This document shows, one piece after another, positions 57,202-64,000 of a DNA stretch of 64,000 bases. The notes below the pieces were generated by a model. That model had not been told where the DNA came from. It saw nothing but the letters and a program-made list of their open reading frames with translations, and made no database searches. A program made the position numbers and the translations under genes. Location of the stretch: assembly GCA_034670265.1 (NCBI GenBank), contig JAXMNU010000003.1:434001-498000 (forward strand), in the 5' to 3' direction. Within the stretch, counting starts at the first letter, position 1. Every line of letters begins with the position of its first letter. This DNA is from Halomarinibacterium sp034670265 (GTDB taxonomy: Bacteria; Bacteroidota; Bacteroidia; Flavobacteriales; Flavobacteriaceae).

Positions 57202-57639
57202 ATGGGTACAGATAAAAACATAATATTAATTGATGATAACTTGGTTGATCTTTTTATTCATGAAAGAATAGTAAAAAAATGTTATCCTAAGGCTAATGTA
57301 ACATTGTTTTCAGACCCTAAATACGCATTAAAATATTTTAAAACTTTTGAATTACAGTGGCAACTTAACAAAGAAGATGCTCCAAATGTCATTTTTATAG
57401 ATATAAATATGCCATCCATGTCTGGATTTGAGTTGTTAAAAGAACTAGAAAACACTAGAATTTTTGAAGAAAGAGAAGTGAAGATATATATTCTCACTAC
57501 TTCAACTAATATAGTAGATATAAATATGTCTAAAAAATGTTCCCTATGTTCTGGATACATACTTAAACCACTTGTTTCAGAAAAATTACAGGAAGTATTA
57601 ATACCCCAACTCTCAGAAAAATATCTTTTAAAAATTTAA
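57202..57639 (+). CDS. Single-domain response regulator (CheY-like)
   Basis: A 145-residue receiver with acidic pair DD at 11-12, phosphoacceptor D67 in IFIDINMPSMSG, conserved Thr in ILTTS and Lys 122 in ILKPL. No output domain is present, so it acts by protein contacts. It begins 6 bp after the PAS kinase and is probably its partner. A secreted protein gene follows 11 bp later. Confidence 0.92.
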   Translation: MGTDKNIILIDDNLVDLFIHERIVKKCYPKANVTLFSDPKYALKYFKTFELQWQLNKEDAPNVIFIDINMPSMSGFELLKELENTRIFEEREVKIYILTTSTNIVDINMSKKCSLCSGYILKPLVSEKLQEVLIPQLSEKYLLKI

Positions 57640-57650
57640 AGACTACTACT

Positions 57651-59114
57651 ATGAAAAAAGTGAACTTAACCCTAACGATTTCTTTTTTAATTATTTTATT
57701 TGGACAACTTATTGTCCATGCACAAGTTGGAATTAACACCACTACACCAGATCCCTCATCAATCTTAGATATAACATCTTCGAATAAGGGTATGTTATTA
57801 CCACGATTAACAACCGCTCAAAGAACAGCTATTAGCTCCCCCGCAAATGGACTTATTGTATATGATACTGATTTTAATTCATTATTTTACTATAACTCTA
57901 GTTCTTGGGTTAGTTTGTCTACATCTTCACAAGCGCGAAACAATCATAAGATTGTAAAATCTGCAGCAGATTTAGCGTCAGAACTCACTGCAGGAGGTGG
58001 TAGTGAGTACCTTTTAAGTTCAAATACTTTATATGAAATAAATGGGACCATCTCATTATCATTCCCAATTGAAATTAATAATTCATACATTTTAGGGAGA
58101 GATACTAACGAGGATATATTGGTTAGAGCAGGAGGGACTATGTTTACTGGAACTACAGGAGGAAGTATAAAAGGAGTTACTTTAACTGCTCCAGGAGGCA
58201 CGGTGTTTTCTTTATCGGGTGCCCCTACAGAAAATCTCATTTTTAGAGATGCTATAATTGCTAATTCAGGATCTGTAGGATCAATTAGTGGATTTGGTTT
58301 GATTTTTAAAAGTGTTATTCAATATGTGGGAAATACCACAGGTATCACATACAATAATATTGGATCTTTACTTTTGGCAGATTTAGGATGGTCTAGTAAT
58401 AATAGTGGCACCTATGAAACATTTACAGGAACCTTTACGCTTATTCAGAAAGTAAGTGGTTTCACCACAGTTAATGGAGCTGCCATTGGAATAGATGTAA
58501 GTAGTAACCCCACTGTAGCCAATGGAGTTTTACTAACTACTGCTTTTTCTGGAACAAGTACCGAATATGTAAAAAAATATACTGCAGGCACTTATACAGG
58601 ATATAATTTTACAAATGCTTGGGCAGTAAATTGTCCAGGACTTCCAGTAGAATCTGATAATGTAGCTTCAGCAAATATTTATTATAATGGAGGTATTACC
58701 ACAGGGTTTGTTCACCAAACAACCAATGGTTCGGAATTTAACCTAAATGGTAATGTTACAACTAATAGTACATCGGCGGTTAACTTATTTAGAACAACTT
58801 CTCCCCAAAATAATAGAATTACCTATGTAGGAAAAAAGACCAGAACTTTTCAAATAAATGCAGCCTTGTCTATAAGAGGAAATAGTGGAGTGGGAGATTA
58901 TTATGCTTTCTTTATAAAGAAGAACGGCGTTACTAGTTTAATTGAGACTAATTCTTTAATGAGGGTAAATACTACTTCAGATATTTCTAGTCAAGCAATT
59001 TCTGGAACAGTAGAATTGGCTCCAAATGATTATGTAGAAATATGGGGACAACGATTAATTGGGTCAGGAACAACTTCCATCACAATTTTTTCCTTGAACT
59101 TAAGTATAAAATAA
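57651..59114 (+). CDS. Secreted surface protein with GINTTTP-type N-terminal module
   Basis: A 487-residue protein with a signal peptide. The mature part opens with VGINTTTPDPSSILDITSSNKG and LLPRLTTAQR, a module found at the start of many Bacteroidota surface and tail-fibre-like proteins. The middle (about 120-330) is rich in Gly, Thr, Ser and Asn with repeated beta turns, and the end resembles a C1q/TNF-like or jelly-roll sandwich. No T9SS domain is apparent. It closes the STAS-kinase-receiver operon and may be its target. Confidence 0.75.
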   Translation: MKKVNLTLTISFLIILFGQLIVHAQVGINTTTPDPSSILDITSSNKGMLLPRLTTAQRTAISSPANGLIVYDTDFNSLFYYNSSSWVSLSTSSQARNNHKIVKSAADLASELTAGGGSEYLLSSNTLYEINGTISLSFPIEINNSYILGRDTNEDILVRAGGTMFTGTTGGSIKGVTLTAPGGTVFSLSGAPTENLIFRDAIIANSGSVGSISGFGLIFKSVIQYVGNTTGITYNNIGSLLLADLGWSSNNSGTYETFTGTFTLIQKVSGFTTVNGAAIGIDVSSNPTVANGVLLTTAFSGTSTEYVKKYTAGTYTGYNFTNAWAVNCPGLPVESDNVASANIYYNGGITTGFVHQTTNGSEFNLNGNVTTNSTSAVNLFRTTSPQNNRITYVGKKTRTFQINAALSIRGNSGVGDYYAFFIKKNGVTSLIETNSLMRVNTTSDISSQAISGTVELAPNDYVEIWGQRLIGSGTTSITIFSLNLSIK

Positions 59115-59134
59115 TTTTTTAGTTTAATTTTTTT

Positions 59135-59148
59135 GGTTAGTTAGTTGA
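59135..59148 (+). promoter_or_regulatory. GGTTAGTTAGTTGA motif before a terminator
   Basis: Exact copy of the 14-base motif on the minus strand at 30200-30213. It lies 20 nt after the stop codon of the surface protein gene and directly before the terminator. Confidence 0.45.
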
Positions 59149-59149
59149 T

Positions 59150-59191
59150 TGTACGTCCTGTTTTATAATGAAATGGGGCGTACATTTTTTT
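59150..59191 (+). terminator. Terminator of the PAS-kinase operon
   Basis: TGTACGTCC (59150-59158) pairs with GGGCGTACA (59176-59184) with one G-T pair, followed by seven T residues. Confidence 0.8.
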
Positions 59192-59201
59192 GTTCTAAAA
59201 A

Positions 59202-59885
59202 CTATTTAAAAGCCCTTATATATACCCAATAATTATCATTTACAAAAGGCTCAATCTTGGTAAACCCTGCATTTTGTAGCCAGATAATTTGTTTATCAAA
59301 GGGGTCTGGCTTGTCAAACTTTGCATAATGCTCCATAAGCCATTCCCATTTGTCACTATTAGGGTAATTTTTAAGAACAAAAGCCTTCCACTCTTCAAGA
59401 AATGGAGTATGTTCTTCGGCATTTCTGTCAATCATTAAATCTGTAAAAGCCAAAACTCCGTTTGGTCTAAGAGAAGTGTGTATTTTTTTGAAAAGAGCTT
59501 TTTTTTCATGAAGGCTACAATGATGTAAACTAAATCCTGCAACAACCATATCATAGGTGTTTTCAGAAAAAGGGAAGTCGTTAAAAAAAGTAGTATGATA
59601 GTCTGTGTAATATCCTTTGAAACGGTTTTTACACAAATTGATCATTTGGTTTGAAGCATCCAGCAATTCGTATTGAGCATTAGGGAAAGATTGAATCAAT
59701 TGGGCAGTAACATTTCCGTTTCCACACCCTAAATCTAAGATACGCGTTGGCTTAAAGTCTGTAGGTAGATTTTCAGTAAATGAAGAAAGTAATTTTTGAT
59801 AGTATGGGACACACTTAGTCATATCTTCTGTGTAATTCACAGAAAATTCGTCAAATTCGGACACTATATTAGCACCTATTCTCAT
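59202..59885 (-). CDS. Class I SAM-dependent methyltransferase
   Basis: A 227-residue protein with the SAM motif RILDLGCGNGNVTAQLIQ, YELLDASNQMI and MVVAGFSLHHC, the usual pattern of UbiE/YrrT-like small-molecule methyltransferases. Substrate unknown. Convergent with the surface protein gene and next to an unrelated secreted protein gene. Confidence 0.9.
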   Translation of the reverse strand: MRIGANIVSEFDEFSVNYTEDMTKCVPYYQKLLSSFTENLPTDFKPTRILDLGCGNGNVTAQLIQSFPNAQYELLDASNQMINLCKNRFKGYYTDYHTTFFNDFPFSENTYDMVVAGFSLHHCSLHEKKALFKKIHTSLRPNGVLAFTDLMIDRNAEEHTPFLEEWKAFVLKNYPNSDKWEWLMEHYAKFDKPDPFDKQIIWLQNAGFTKIEPFVNDNYWVYIRAFK

Positions 59886-59915
59886 GTATTTAAAAGTCGA
59901 AAAGTTAGATATATC

Positions 59916-60365
59916 TTATTCTATTCGCGTATAATTTTCAGAATTATACTTGTTACCGTCATTATCAAAAGAGATTTGACTGTACGTGTTTTCTCCTAGT
60001 TTTAATTGAAAACGGAATACTTGTACCGTATCTACAATCTTCATCATGGCTTGCGAAGCATATTCAAGTCGTTCTTCCAGTATTCCATCTTTTACTTCGT
60101 AGGTTCCATAACCAAACCATTCGTTAGTGTCGGTTGGGTCAAATCGAGACCACATGACTTTTCCTTTACTATATACTTTTACTTGCCTAGCTCCATTAAG
60201 ATTAAAAAGAGTATCCAATATTTCGTTGTTTTCATAGATGTATTGGTGCTTCATTTCCCAGACTCCTTCTAAGGTGTATTCATTTTGAGTGTCTTCATTT
60301 GTTGAAGCTGCTATAAAAACCACAGCTAATAAAATGGAGAGAGCAAGTATTGCTAATTTTTTCAT
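59916..60365 (-). CDS. Small secreted lipocalin-like protein
   Basis: A 149-residue protein with a signal peptide (LALSILLAVVFIAAS). The mature part EYTLEGVWEMKHQYIYE, VKVYSKGKVMWSRFD, FGYGTYEVKDGIL, LGENTYSQIS follows the alternating strand pattern of the bacterial lipocalin-like family. No active residues are seen. The ligand is unknown. Confidence 0.6.
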   Translation of the reverse strand: MKKLAILALSILLAVVFIAASTNEDTQNEYTLEGVWEMKHQYIYENNEILDTLFNLNGARQVKVYSKGKVMWSRFDPTDTNEWFGYGTYEVKDGILEERLEYASQAMMKIVDTVQVFRFQLKLGENTYSQISFDNDGNKYNSENYTRIE

Positions 60366-60587
60366 ATCGAAACGCGTTTAAGTTGGTATCCAGTTAAATA
60401 AGCCGATATTAAATTACATAAAATTAATGACTTTATTACTTTTCATACTATAAAAGTTACATTTTAGCGAAAACCATCATTAAGTAGTCAATAGGATTAT
60501 TATATGAATAAAATTGACCTTATTTTTGAAGTAACAGATTGAAGGAATAACTTTCTTCATGAACAAATTAATTTGGTTAGTTTTTTT

Positions 60588-60624
60588 AAACCTCCATATG
60601 GTATTTTATCATTTGGAGGTTTTT
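60588..60624 (+). promoter_or_regulatory. Hairpin with T-run between a promoter-like element and the nitroreductase gene
   Basis: AAACCTCCA (60588-60596) pairs with TGGAGGTTT (60614-60622) and runs into T residues, a terminator shape. It lies 34 bp before the nitroreductase ATG, downstream of TATTTTTG at 60521-60528. TTGGTTAGTT precedes it. It may be an attenuator, or a terminator for a short unrecognised transcript. Confidence 0.45.
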
Positions 60625-60657
60625 ATTTGTGTATATTGAAACCAAAATTATTACCCT

Positions 60658-61215
60658 ATGATTTCGAAAATTATTGCAAATAGAAGAGCAGTATACCCTG
60701 CACAATATAATAACAAACCCATTGATGTTAAAGAGGTAGCCGGTGTATTGGAGGCTGCTAATTGGGCACCAACGCATAGAAGGACCGAGCCCTGGAGGTT
60801 TATTGTTTTTCATACCAAAGAATCCAAAGAAAAGCTCGCCAAGTTTTTGTCTACAACCTACAAAGAAAAGTCTGAAAGTTTTTCGGAAGTTAAGTTTAAA
60901 AAGTACCAAGTAAATCCTGTAAAAGCAGCTTGTGTTATTGCAATTTGTTTTCAAAGAGATCCAAAGGAATCAATTCCAGAATGGGAAGAAATTGCAGCTA
61001 CAGCGATGGCTGTCCAGAATATGTGGTTAACGGCTTCTGAAATGAATATTGGTGCCTATTGGGGCTCTCCGGCAATTAGTAAGCATTTAAACGAACTTGT
61101 TAATATGAAAGAAGGTGAACGATGTTTAGGCTTTTTCTATATGGGAAAATACGATGAAGAAATCCCCGAAGGATTTAGGGAAACATCTATTGAAGAAAAA
61201 ACAACATGGCTTTAA
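60658..61215 (+). CDS. Nitroreductase family protein
   Basis: A 185-residue FMN-dependent oxidoreductase. IIANRRAVYPAQYNNKPI, then WAPTHRRTEPWRFIVF (FMN phosphate region), AATAMAVQNMWLTASEMNIGAYWGSP and CLGFFYMGKYDEEIPE match the small homodimeric nitroreductases (YdjA-like). It reduces nitro compounds, quinones or other acceptors with NAD(P)H. A hairpin sits just upstream. Confidence 0.92.
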   Translation: MISKIIANRRAVYPAQYNNKPIDVKEVAGVLEAANWAPTHRRTEPWRFIVFHTKESKEKLAKFLSTTYKEKSESFSEVKFKKYQVNPVKAACVIAICFQRDPKESIPEWEEIAATAMAVQNMWLTASEMNIGAYWGSPAISKHLNELVNMKEGERCLGFFYMGKYDEEIPEGFRETSIEEKTTWL

Positions 61216-61266
61216 TTTTATGATGACAAATTGAAAATGTTTCGATGTATTGAAAAATACACATTT

Positions 61267-62031
61267 ATGAAACGTTTTTCACTCTTTGCCTTATCCGTAT
61301 TATTTGTTTTTACTTCTTGTAAAAAGGACGATAATAATACCCCACAAGACAACATTGCTAATTTTAATTCGCAAATCTGTGCCAATGTAAGTGGCGCATC
61401 AGCTTTGTACTGGGATTATGCGCACGGATTACCAACAGGTTTAACCCAAATACCCACCATTGCTAATCCTGGACAACAATTTATTCATAGTCAGTATCCG
61501 GGATTAGGGTTTACGATGCCACAAGGATATTCAGCAACAGAAGTACTTATCCCTGAGGTACAAGCTTTAGGAGTAAATGTTTTAAGAAATGATAATAATA
61601 CTCTGTGGCGATACATTCCTTCTTTATCTCTCCAAGGGAATGTGGGTGTAAATGATATACTTGCTTTGGAGATAAATACCATGTTTGATATTTTAGGATT
61701 TAATGGTACGCCTAACGTACTTTGTACAACAACACAGACAGGAACCATTGGAGGAGGGTTTCAAAACACGTTTGGAGCACGATTTCTCCAATTTGGAAAT
61801 TTTAGAGCACTAGTTTGGGTAAATACACTATTTGAGCCCTCTCTAAATGTAACCTTTGCATCTATATCTGTTTCCTTTGCACCTACCAACGAATTTGATG
61901 CCGTAGTTTTTGAAACATTTTTACCTATTAGCTGGCAATTACTCATTATAAAAGATGAAGTTAGAGATTCAGACGCCGATGGTTTCCCTGATAATCAGGA
62001 TAATTTTCCGTTTGATCCAACCCGACATTAA
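61267..62031 (+). CDS. Lipoprotein ending in a thrombospondin type 3-like calcium repeat
   Basis: A 254-residue protein from the ATG at 61267 with lipobox FVFTSC. The central region (about 60-225) is beta-rich and unrecognised. The C-terminus DSDADGFPDNQDNFPFDP is one Asp-rich calcium-binding repeat of the TSP3 type. Surface attachment in the outer membrane is likely. Four bases separate its stop from that of the convergent DUF456 gene. Confidence 0.7.
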   Translation: MKRFSLFALSVLFVFTSCKKDDNNTPQDNIANFNSQICANVSGASALYWDYAHGLPTGLTQIPTIANPGQQFIHSQYPGLGFTMPQGYSATEVLIPEVQALGVNVLRNDNNTLWRYIPSLSLQGNVGVNDILALEINTMFDILGFNGTPNVLCTTTQTGTIGGGFQNTFGARFLQFGNFRALVWVNTLFEPSLNVTFASISVSFAPTNEFDAVVFETFLPISWQLLIIKDEVRDSDADGFPDNQDNFPFDPTRH

Positions 62032-62034
62032 TAT

Positions 62035-62535
62035 TTAAAAAAGTAAATCGAAATTCACAATCACTTTGTAAATAAATAGTCCCAAAAAGACTAAAGTTGC
62101 AAAGAACTTGAGAAAAGTTGATGCTAAAAACCCAAAGAAGGATCCTAAAGCAGCTTTAAATGCTTGGGGTCCTTCGGTTTTATTGAAGGCTAATTCCCCT
62201 ACGAGTGCTCCTACAAAGGGGCCAATTAATATTCCGAAGGGAATAGGGGCTAAAATTCCAATAATTAATCCAATGGTTGTACCCCAAGCACCTGCTTTGC
62301 TCCCACCAAAACGTTTGGTGCCCAAAGCCGGAATGATATAATCCATAATATAAATTCCAATACCTACTACTCCCGTAATAATGATAAACGTCCAATCAAA
62401 CTCTAATGATGGGGCTAAATACAAAACAATAAGCCCCAACCAAGAAATGGGTGTGCCAGGTATTACTGGTAGAATACTACCCGCAATACCAATTAACATT
62501 AAGAGAAAACCAATGAGTATACAAAGAATGTCCAT
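62035..62535 (-). CDS. DUF456 membrane protein
   Basis: A 166-residue protein with four or five membrane helices and the Gly/Pro-rich signature GILAPIPFGILIGPFVGALVGEL, preceded by LPVIPGTPISWLGLIVLY and KRFGGSKAGAWGTTIG. This is the DUF456 pattern. The function is unknown. Convergent with the lipoprotein gene. Confidence 0.85.
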   Translation of the reverse strand: MDILCILIGFLLMLIGIAGSILPVIPGTPISWLGLIVLYLAPSLEFDWTFIIITGVVGIGIYIMDYIIPALGTKRFGGSKAGAWGTTIGLIIGILAPIPFGILIGPFVGALVGELAFNKTEGPQAFKAALGSFFGFLASTFLKFFATLVFLGLFIYKVIVNFDLLF

Positions 62536-62590
62536 ACGGTGTTATTCGACCAACAATTTACTGAAACGTTACAAAATATTAACTAAAAAA

Positions 62591-62611
62591 TTAGTTTAAA
62601 CTAAAAATTTA
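62591..62611. promoter_or_regulatory. Likely BlaI-type operator
   Basis: TTAGTTTAAACTAA is a perfect palindrome just upstream of the blaI-like gene, and is followed by AAAATTTAGTT. BlaI-family repressors bind such palindromes upstream of their own operons. Confidence 0.55.
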
Positions 62612-62639
62612 GTTATATTTAAAATCTAAATTCAATAAA

Positions 62640-63005
62640 ATGAAACAACTTACCAAAGCCGAAGAAGATATTATGCAGGTCCTTTGGGACTTGGGAGAAG
62701 CCAACGTTGCTGCTATTATTGATGAGCTTCCCAATCCAAAACCTGCTTATAATACAGTTTCCACTATTGTTAGAATTTTGGAAAACAAAGAGTTTGTAAA
62801 TTATAGACGTGAAGGGAGAGGGCATATTTATTTTCCTTTAGTTGAAAAAGCAGACTATAGTAATCAATCCATCAATAAATTGGTAGATGGTTATTTTAAA
62901 GGATCTTTTAAAAGCATGGTGTCGTTTTTTGTAAAAGAAAATGATATAAATATTAATGAACTGGAGGCCATATTGAAAGAGATAAATAAAGAAACAAAGT
63001 CATGA
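62640..63005 (+). CDS. BlaI/MecI/CopY family repressor
   Basis: A 121-residue winged-helix protein: QLTKAEEDIMQVLWDLGEANVAAIIDEL, PAYNTVSTIVRILENKEFVNYRREGRGHIYFPL. It binds DNA as a dimer and is inactivated by proteolysis of its linker by an M56 sensor protease. The sensor gene follows with an ATGA overlap. An AT-rich repeat lies before the start (TTAGTTTAAACTAA), a likely operator. Confidence 0.93.
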   Translation: MKQLTKAEEDIMQVLWDLGEANVAAIIDELPNPKPAYNTVSTIVRILENKEFVNYRREGRGHIYFPLVEKADYSNQSINKLVDGYFKGSFKSMVSFFVKENDININELEAILKEINKETKS

Positions 63006-64000
63006 TATCCTATTTTATTCAAATTGTAGTGTTTCAACTTTTATTGTTAGGCTTTTATGATCTTTTCCTTAAAAGAGAAACTTTTTTTCAGTTAAATAGA
63101 GCCTATTTACTGGCTACTCCTGTTTTAATAATGCTCGTTCCATTTCTTAAGTTTGAAGGATTACAAAATACCTTGAATAGTGTTGTTGCCATTAAACTTC
63201 CAGAAATTTTAGTGTCAAATACAACGCAAGCTACAAGCTCCTCTTTTATTTCTTCGGAACAATTATTTGAAGTTATTTGGCTTTTAGGAGTTGCGGTTGC
63301 TTTCTATTATTTTATAAAGAAATTAAACCGAATTAAGCAATTAAAAAAGAAGGGTAAAGTTCAAAATTATTCTGGTTTTACAGTAATTTCTATCCCCGAA
63401 ACCGATGTCGCTTTCACTTTTTTAAAGTCAGTTTTTTTAGGCGAAAATCTCACCCAAAAGCAAAAGGATGACATTTTATTGCACGAAGCTGTGCATGCAC
63501 GTCAAAATCATACTATCGATTTGCTTATGTACGAAGTTTTAAAGATTGTTTTTTGGTTTAATCCTTTGTTTTATTTGTTTCAGAAAAGAGTTTCTGCATT
63601 ACAAGAATTTATTGCAGATGCTTCGGTAGTGCAGCAAATAGAAAAGCGGGACTATTATGAAAACTTGCTTTCCAAACTTTTTCAAACCGAAAAAATTTCA
63701 TTTATCAATACATTTTTCAATCATTCATTAATTAAAAAAAGAATCGTTATGTTACAAAAAACAAAATCAACAAAAAGGGCGTTAGTAAAGTATTTAGCAG
63801 TGTTGCCTATCATAGGCGCCATGGTAATTTATACCTCTTGCGTAAACGAAGCCAAAGGAAATCAAACAGCAACTAGTGAGACCCCTATTACTGAAATTGC
63901 TTCGCAACAAGACAAAGAATTAACTTTTAAAGACATCGATAAAGTTCCTGTCTATCCGGGTTGCGAGGGTAAGTCTAACGACGATACTAAAAAGTGCTTT
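63002..64000 (+). CDS. M56 family BlaR1-like metallopeptidase, 3' truncated by window
   Basis: The gene begins with ATGA overlapping the repressor stop and runs past the window end. N-terminal membrane helices (FIQIVVFQLLLLGFYDLF, LLATPVLIMLVPF, and LFEVIWLLGVAVAFYYF) precede the zinc site LLHEAVHARQ (HEAVH at 161-165). After a membrane helix near 275-290 the tail enters VPVYPGCEGK and KKCF, the start of a TonB-like C-terminal domain as in Bacteroidota energy-transducer M56 proteins. It likely cleaves the adjacent repressor on sensing an envelope signal. Confidence 0.9.
   Translation, partial: MISYFIQIVVFQLLLLGFYDLFLKRETFFQLNRAYLLATPVLIMLVPFLKFEGLQNTLNSVVAIKLPEILVSNTTQATSSSFISSEQLFEVIWLLGVAVAFYYFIKKLNRIKQLKKKGKVQNYSGFTVISIPETDVAFTFLKSVFLGENLTQKQKDDILLHEAVHARQNHTIDLLMYEVLKIVFWFNPLFYLFQKRVSALQEFIADASVVQQIEKRDYYENLLSKLFQTEKISFINTFFNHSLIKKRIVMLQKTKSTKRALVKYLAVLPIIGAMVIYTSCVNEAKGNQTATSETPITEIASQQDKELTFKDIDKVPVYPGCEGKSNDDTKKCF

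Noticed and set aside
1..64000. rRNA, tmRNA, prophage, insertion sequence, CRISPR-Cas or toxin-antitoxin locus
   Set aside because: No diagnostic genes or structures were seen on either strand.

Overview
The window reads as a chromosomal segment of a marine-type member of the Flavobacteriaceae (Bacteroidota). Supporting signs are low GC, Bacteroidota promoters (TTTG, 18-19 bp spacer, TAnnTTTG), almost no Shine-Dalgarno sites, type IX secretion (T9SS) C-terminal sorting domains on two secreted proteins, a TonB-dependent receptor end, many small lipoproteins, and family-specific genes (DUF3098, DUF4271, DUF4296, DUF350, a BlaI/M56 pair with a TonB-like tail). There are no rRNAs, prophage, insertion sequence, CRISPR array or biosynthetic cluster; one tRNA (Asp, GTC) is present. 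Gene packing is very tight, with many 1-4 bp overlaps.

Layout. 0-6.3 kb: end of a TonB receptor, a degenerate Rieske-like lipoprotein, greA-HIT, a histidine kinase pair on the minus strand, a flavin reductase, DUF3127 and an AtoE-like fatty acid transporter. 6.5-13.5 kb: aat, a T9SS-exported deiminase, tag, a TonB-like protein and the minus-strand operon ftsX-DUF3098-uppP-truB. 13.6-26.5 kb: a leuS enlarged by in-frame insertions, SemiSWEET, a YugP-type protease, saccharopine dehydrogenase family, DUF423, pckA, then a divergent pair of clusters (hemD-like/DUF4271 and polyprenol-phosphate glycosyltransferase/pyrC/DUF4296) and a nucleoside-diphosphate-sugar epimerase family gene. 26.5-28.8 kb: an AT-rich pocket of unrecognised secreted and membrane genes. 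28.8-46.7 kb: tyrS, a DUF350/transglutaminase/LuxE-like operon, a T9SS protein, a PhoB/PhoR-like pair, trmB, LysE, an alkyltransferase-like gene, the iron-sulfur operon mrp-nifU-FNR-ferredoxin, a phosphoesterase, glutaryl-CoA dehydrogenase, trmN6, rimM and rpsP. 46.8-53.2 kb: a DnaE carrying its own N-terminal exonuclease, trxA, a second-type ClpP and a DUF58 protein. 53.2-55.3 kb: tRNA-Asp, repeat elements, a 63-residue protein and a duplicated-domain secreted protein. 55.3-59.2 kb: a four-gene unit of STAS-like protein, soluble PAS histidine kinase, CheY-like receiver and a secreted surface protein, preceded by two matching palindromes. 59.2-64 kb: methyltransferase, nitroreductase, lipoproteins, DUF456 and the start of a blaI/M56 antirepressor operon.

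Most of the window is housekeeping. The most unusual signals are: leuS interrupted by an AT-rich coding insertion and by two palindromic repeat units that are translated in frame; relatives of one unit sitting inside terminator loops elsewhere; the isolated PAS-kinase operon with twin palindromes; a structured, operator-bearing leader before the iron-sulfur operon; a coupled nine-codon ORF upstream of greA; and an exact 14-base motif placed directly before two unrelated terminators. All functions come from reading the sequence without database searches.
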